64,000 nucleotides of DNA. Origin: Clostridium_F oceanicum (GTDB lineage: Bacteria; Bacillota; Clostridia; Clostridiales; Clostridiaceae). The stretch is taken from the NCBI RefSeq assembly GCF_039521385.1, contig NZ_BAAACG010000006.1, forward strand, positions 124,001-188,000. Reading direction: 5' to 3'. The notes below the pieces were generated by a model. The model did not search any database and had not been told where the DNA came from. It worked only from the letters and a program-made list of their open reading frames with translations. Below, piece after piece: positions 62,307 through 64,000 of the stretch. The number at the start of each line of letters is the position of its first letter. Position 1 is the first letter of the stretch. A program made the position numbers and the translations under genes.

Positions 62307-62927
62307 ATGAAAAAAGTTTTTTTAGCTGCATTGCTTTGTATAACCTTAGCTTTATCTTTTACAGCTTGCAGTTCAAATTCAAGCGAAAAATCAGATGATA
62401 CAAAAGCTACAGTAACGGAAAACCAAGATTCAAAAGAGGTGGAATCTGATGAATATATTTCTCTTGATACTATGAAATCTGTACCAAAGTTTAAACTTAA
62501 AGATGTAAAAGGCAAAGAAGTAAGTAATGAAATATTTAAAGATAAAAAACTTACTTTAGTTACATTTTGGGGAACATGGTGAGGCCCTTGTATAGGTGAA
62601 ATACCAGATATGCAGGCTGCATATAGTGAAATTAAAGATAAAGATTTTAATATAGTTGGTATTGTGGAAGATGGAAAAGACAATGAAGATGGCGTAAATA
62701 AGATTTTATCAGAAAAAAAGGTTACATATACTAATATAATTCCAGATGATAAATTTTATGATGATTTTGTTTCCCTTGTAGGGGCATTTCCTACTTCAAT
62801 ATTAGTTAATGATAAAGGTGAAATTCTTAAAGCTAAATTACCAGGAAAAGATGTAAAACAAAAAAGACTATCCATATTAACTAAACAGGAAATATTAGAT
62901 ATATTTAAGGAGAATTCAAAAAAGTAA
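62307..62927 (+). CDS. TlpA/thioredoxin-like lipoprotein, predicted selenoprotein (UGA at 62580-62582)
   Basis: Read through UGA, it is 206 aa. Lipoprotein signal with lipobox LSFTAC (Cys near residue 22), linker rich in Ser/Glu/Lys, then thioredoxin fold from about 55. VTFWGTW is followed by U92-G-P-C95, where TlpA/ResA proteins have C-x-x-C, then IGEIPDMQ and the cis-proline block FPTSILVNDKGEI near 158. The frame goes on for 114 codons past the UGA. It should act outside the membrane as a reductase of thiols or peroxides, fed by the polyferredoxin protein upstream. Without Sec decoding a 91-aa fragment lacking the fold would result. Confidence 0.88.
62586..62616 (+). promoter_or_regulatory. 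SECIS hairpin of the TlpA-like gene
   Basis: GGT (62595-62597) pairs with ACC (62603-62605) around loop GAAAT starting 16 nt after the UGA, G first. Below an internal loop, TGTAT pairs with ATATG (two G-U pairs), and CCT (62586-62588) pairs with AGG (62614-62616). Confidence 0.7.
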
Positions 62928-63024
62928 ATTTTTCCTATATATAAAGCATTATTTGTTTCTATAAAGATGATTATTAAAAAACACTTAGTACAATATTAAA
63001 TTTAAAAATGATGGGGGAAAATAA

Positions 63025-63927
63025 ATGAAATTTAATAAAATAATTCTTATAGCTAGTTTAGTTGTAGTTACTACAATGAGTACTTTAGGATGTTCTAATT
63101 CATCAAGTAATAAAGATAAGAAAAATGAAAGTGTTAAAACAGAAGCTACTTCAACTAAAAAAAAGGTTGAGGGAAGTATTATCAAAGATTCAAATACACT
63201 TATTGATGAAGATGTTAAGAAATATTATGATGATTACTTAATTAAACATAAGAAAAGTATGGAAAAAACTATAAAAGAAAGACCAGAAGTAAAGGATATG
63301 GCTGAAGAAAATTTCAAAAAGATTGAAAAAAATCTTCCAACTTTCATAGAATTAAATCAAAAGGCAAAAGAGAGTTGTGCTAAAGGGTTTTACGTAGAAG
63401 GTACTATAAAAAGTTCTATGGAGAATAATGGAGAACATAAATTAAATATTAAAAGTTCTAATGGAAACAGTCGTAAGGAAGAACATATTGATGGTAAATT
63501 AGCTTTTTTATCAATTTATTCTAAAGATAAGGATACAGCTATAGATTATGATGCAAACAAAGATAAAGTAAAAAAAGTTACAAAGTTCAGTAAAAAGCAT
63601 AGCGGTGAGTATCCATATCAATATGGTTATTTTATACACCAAGGAACTAATGCTCCAAGTGCTGATTTAAAATATATTGATTATAAAGGTAAAAAAGTAG
63701 TTTATGGAGAGAATAAATTTGAATCAATTGATAACGGTGGTAATAAATTTAAAATAATTTCAAAGTATTGGTACGATGCTAAAACAGGAATAATAATAAA
63801 AGAGCAGCAAGAGTCTTATAATGGTGATGGTAGTAAGTCAACTTATAGTACTGAATATACTATTAAATTTAATCAAAAATTTGATAAAGATACTTTTACA
63901 TTTGATAAGAGCAAGTTAAAGAAATAA
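63025..63927 (+). CDS. Lipoprotein of unknown function
   Basis: 300 aa. Signal peptide with lipobox STLGC (Cys23), Ser/Lys linker, then a mature domain. VEGTIKSSMENNGEHKLNIKSSNGNSRKEEHIDGK and the later beta-rich part (KFKIISKYWYDAKTGIIIKEQ) suggest a LolA/LppX-like or DUF-type beta-sheet lipoprotein seen in many clostridia. ATG after GGGGGAA. It follows the selenoprotein lipoprotein after 97 nt, but a shared role is not shown. Confidence 0.7.
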   Translation: MKFNKIILIASLVVVTTMSTLGCSNSSSNKDKKNESVKTEATSTKKKVEGSIIKDSNTLIDEDVKKYYDDYLIKHKKSMEKTIKERPEVKDMAEENFKKIEKNLPTFIELNQKAKESCAKGFYVEGTIKSSMENNGEHKLNIKSSNGNSRKEEHIDGKLAFLSIYSKDKDTAIDYDANKDKVKKVTKFSKKHSGEYPYQYGYFIHQGTNAPSADLKYIDYKGKKVVYGENKFESIDNGGNKFKIISKYWYDAKTGIIIKEQQESYNGDGSKSTYSTEYTIKFNQKFDKDTFTFDKSKLKK

Positions 63928-63944
63928 TTATATAGTTAAGAGCT

Positions 63945-63987
63945 AAAAAGGGTAAATGGAATATATATTCACTTGCCCTTTTTTTAT
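63945..63987 (+). terminator. Terminator after lipoprotein gene
   Basis: AAAAAGGG (63945-63952) pairs with CCCTTTTT near 63976-63983, with further bulged pairing inside, followed by T's. Confidence 0.75.
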
Positions 63988-64000
63988 TCTTTATCTTCTG

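Noticed and set aside
62307..62582. Thioredoxin-like gene as two separate small genes split at 62582
   Set aside because: Both parts are in the same frame and together make one complete TlpA fold, with UGA in place of the first active-site Cys. The second part has no ribosome site at its ATG (62610).
62072..62683. 203-codon frame on the - strand across the thioredoxin-like gene
   Set aside because: Serine/phenylalanine-rich translation typical of an antisense shadow, overlapping two genes with clear function.

Overview
The window is a very AT-rich stretch of a spore-forming Clostridium-type Firmicute. Evidence for this is AGGAGG-type ribosome sites throughout, the order polC-rimP-nusA-ylxR-L7Ae-infB-rbfA-nrnA-truB-ribF-rpsO-pnp, PolC-type DNA polymerase III, spoVS, ylmC/ymxH, SpoIIIE/FtsK, RNase Y and a Gram-positive SOS box on recA. 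It resembles cluster I clostridia (novyi/botulinum/tetani-like), but the species cannot be fixed from sequence alone.

Layout. 1-32 kb is conserved housekeeping on the + strand: cdsA (5' truncated), dxr, rseP, ispG, polC, the nusA-infB translation/RNA operon, pnp, an M16 peptidase, ylmC, aspartokinase, a ClpP-like protease, ftsK/spoIIIE, rimO, pgsA, recA, rny and spoVS. 32-38 kb holds a three-gene operon (UbiA-type polyprenyl-phosphate phosphoribosyltransferase, GT39-like glycosyltransferase, small SMR/ArnE-like protein), then an aspartate aminotransferase, HPr, a DUF378 gene and purB. At 38.4-40.3 kb a large serine recombinase abuts the 3' fragment of a broken flavoprotein gene. 40-64 kb is accessory: a secreted protein of unknown function behind three tandem promoter-like repeats, CsaA, aldo/keto reductase, Lrp, a YfcC transporter, methyltransferases, a ThDP enzyme, a zeta-type toxin with a 57-aa partner, GNAT, an XRE regulator pair, an SDR, an ABC exporter and a chemoreceptor.

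The most important result is three genes that look broken by an in-frame UGA but read as selenoproteins. Each UGA sits exactly where the family has a redox or catalytic cysteine, and each is followed at the right distance by a bacterial-type SECIS hairpin. They are an ArsM-like methyltransferase (54032-54823, Sec206), a 44-aa membrane peptide ending in a U-x-x-C motif (61205-61339, Sec37), and a TlpA/thioredoxin-like lipoprotein with a UGPC active site (62307-62927, Sec92). The last two flank a NapH-like polyferredoxin membrane protein (61326-62213). Together these three genes look like a selenium-dependent system that carries electrons across the membrane to an extracytoplasmic thioredoxin. 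The peptide's SECIS stem overlaps the TTG start of the polyferredoxin gene, which suggests that selenium and translation are coupled there.

No tRNA, rRNA, complete insertion sequence or CRISPR array was seen. A small family of dispersed AT-rich palindromic repeats with a GGCAYATWWAAATAAATAA core lies between genes across the window.
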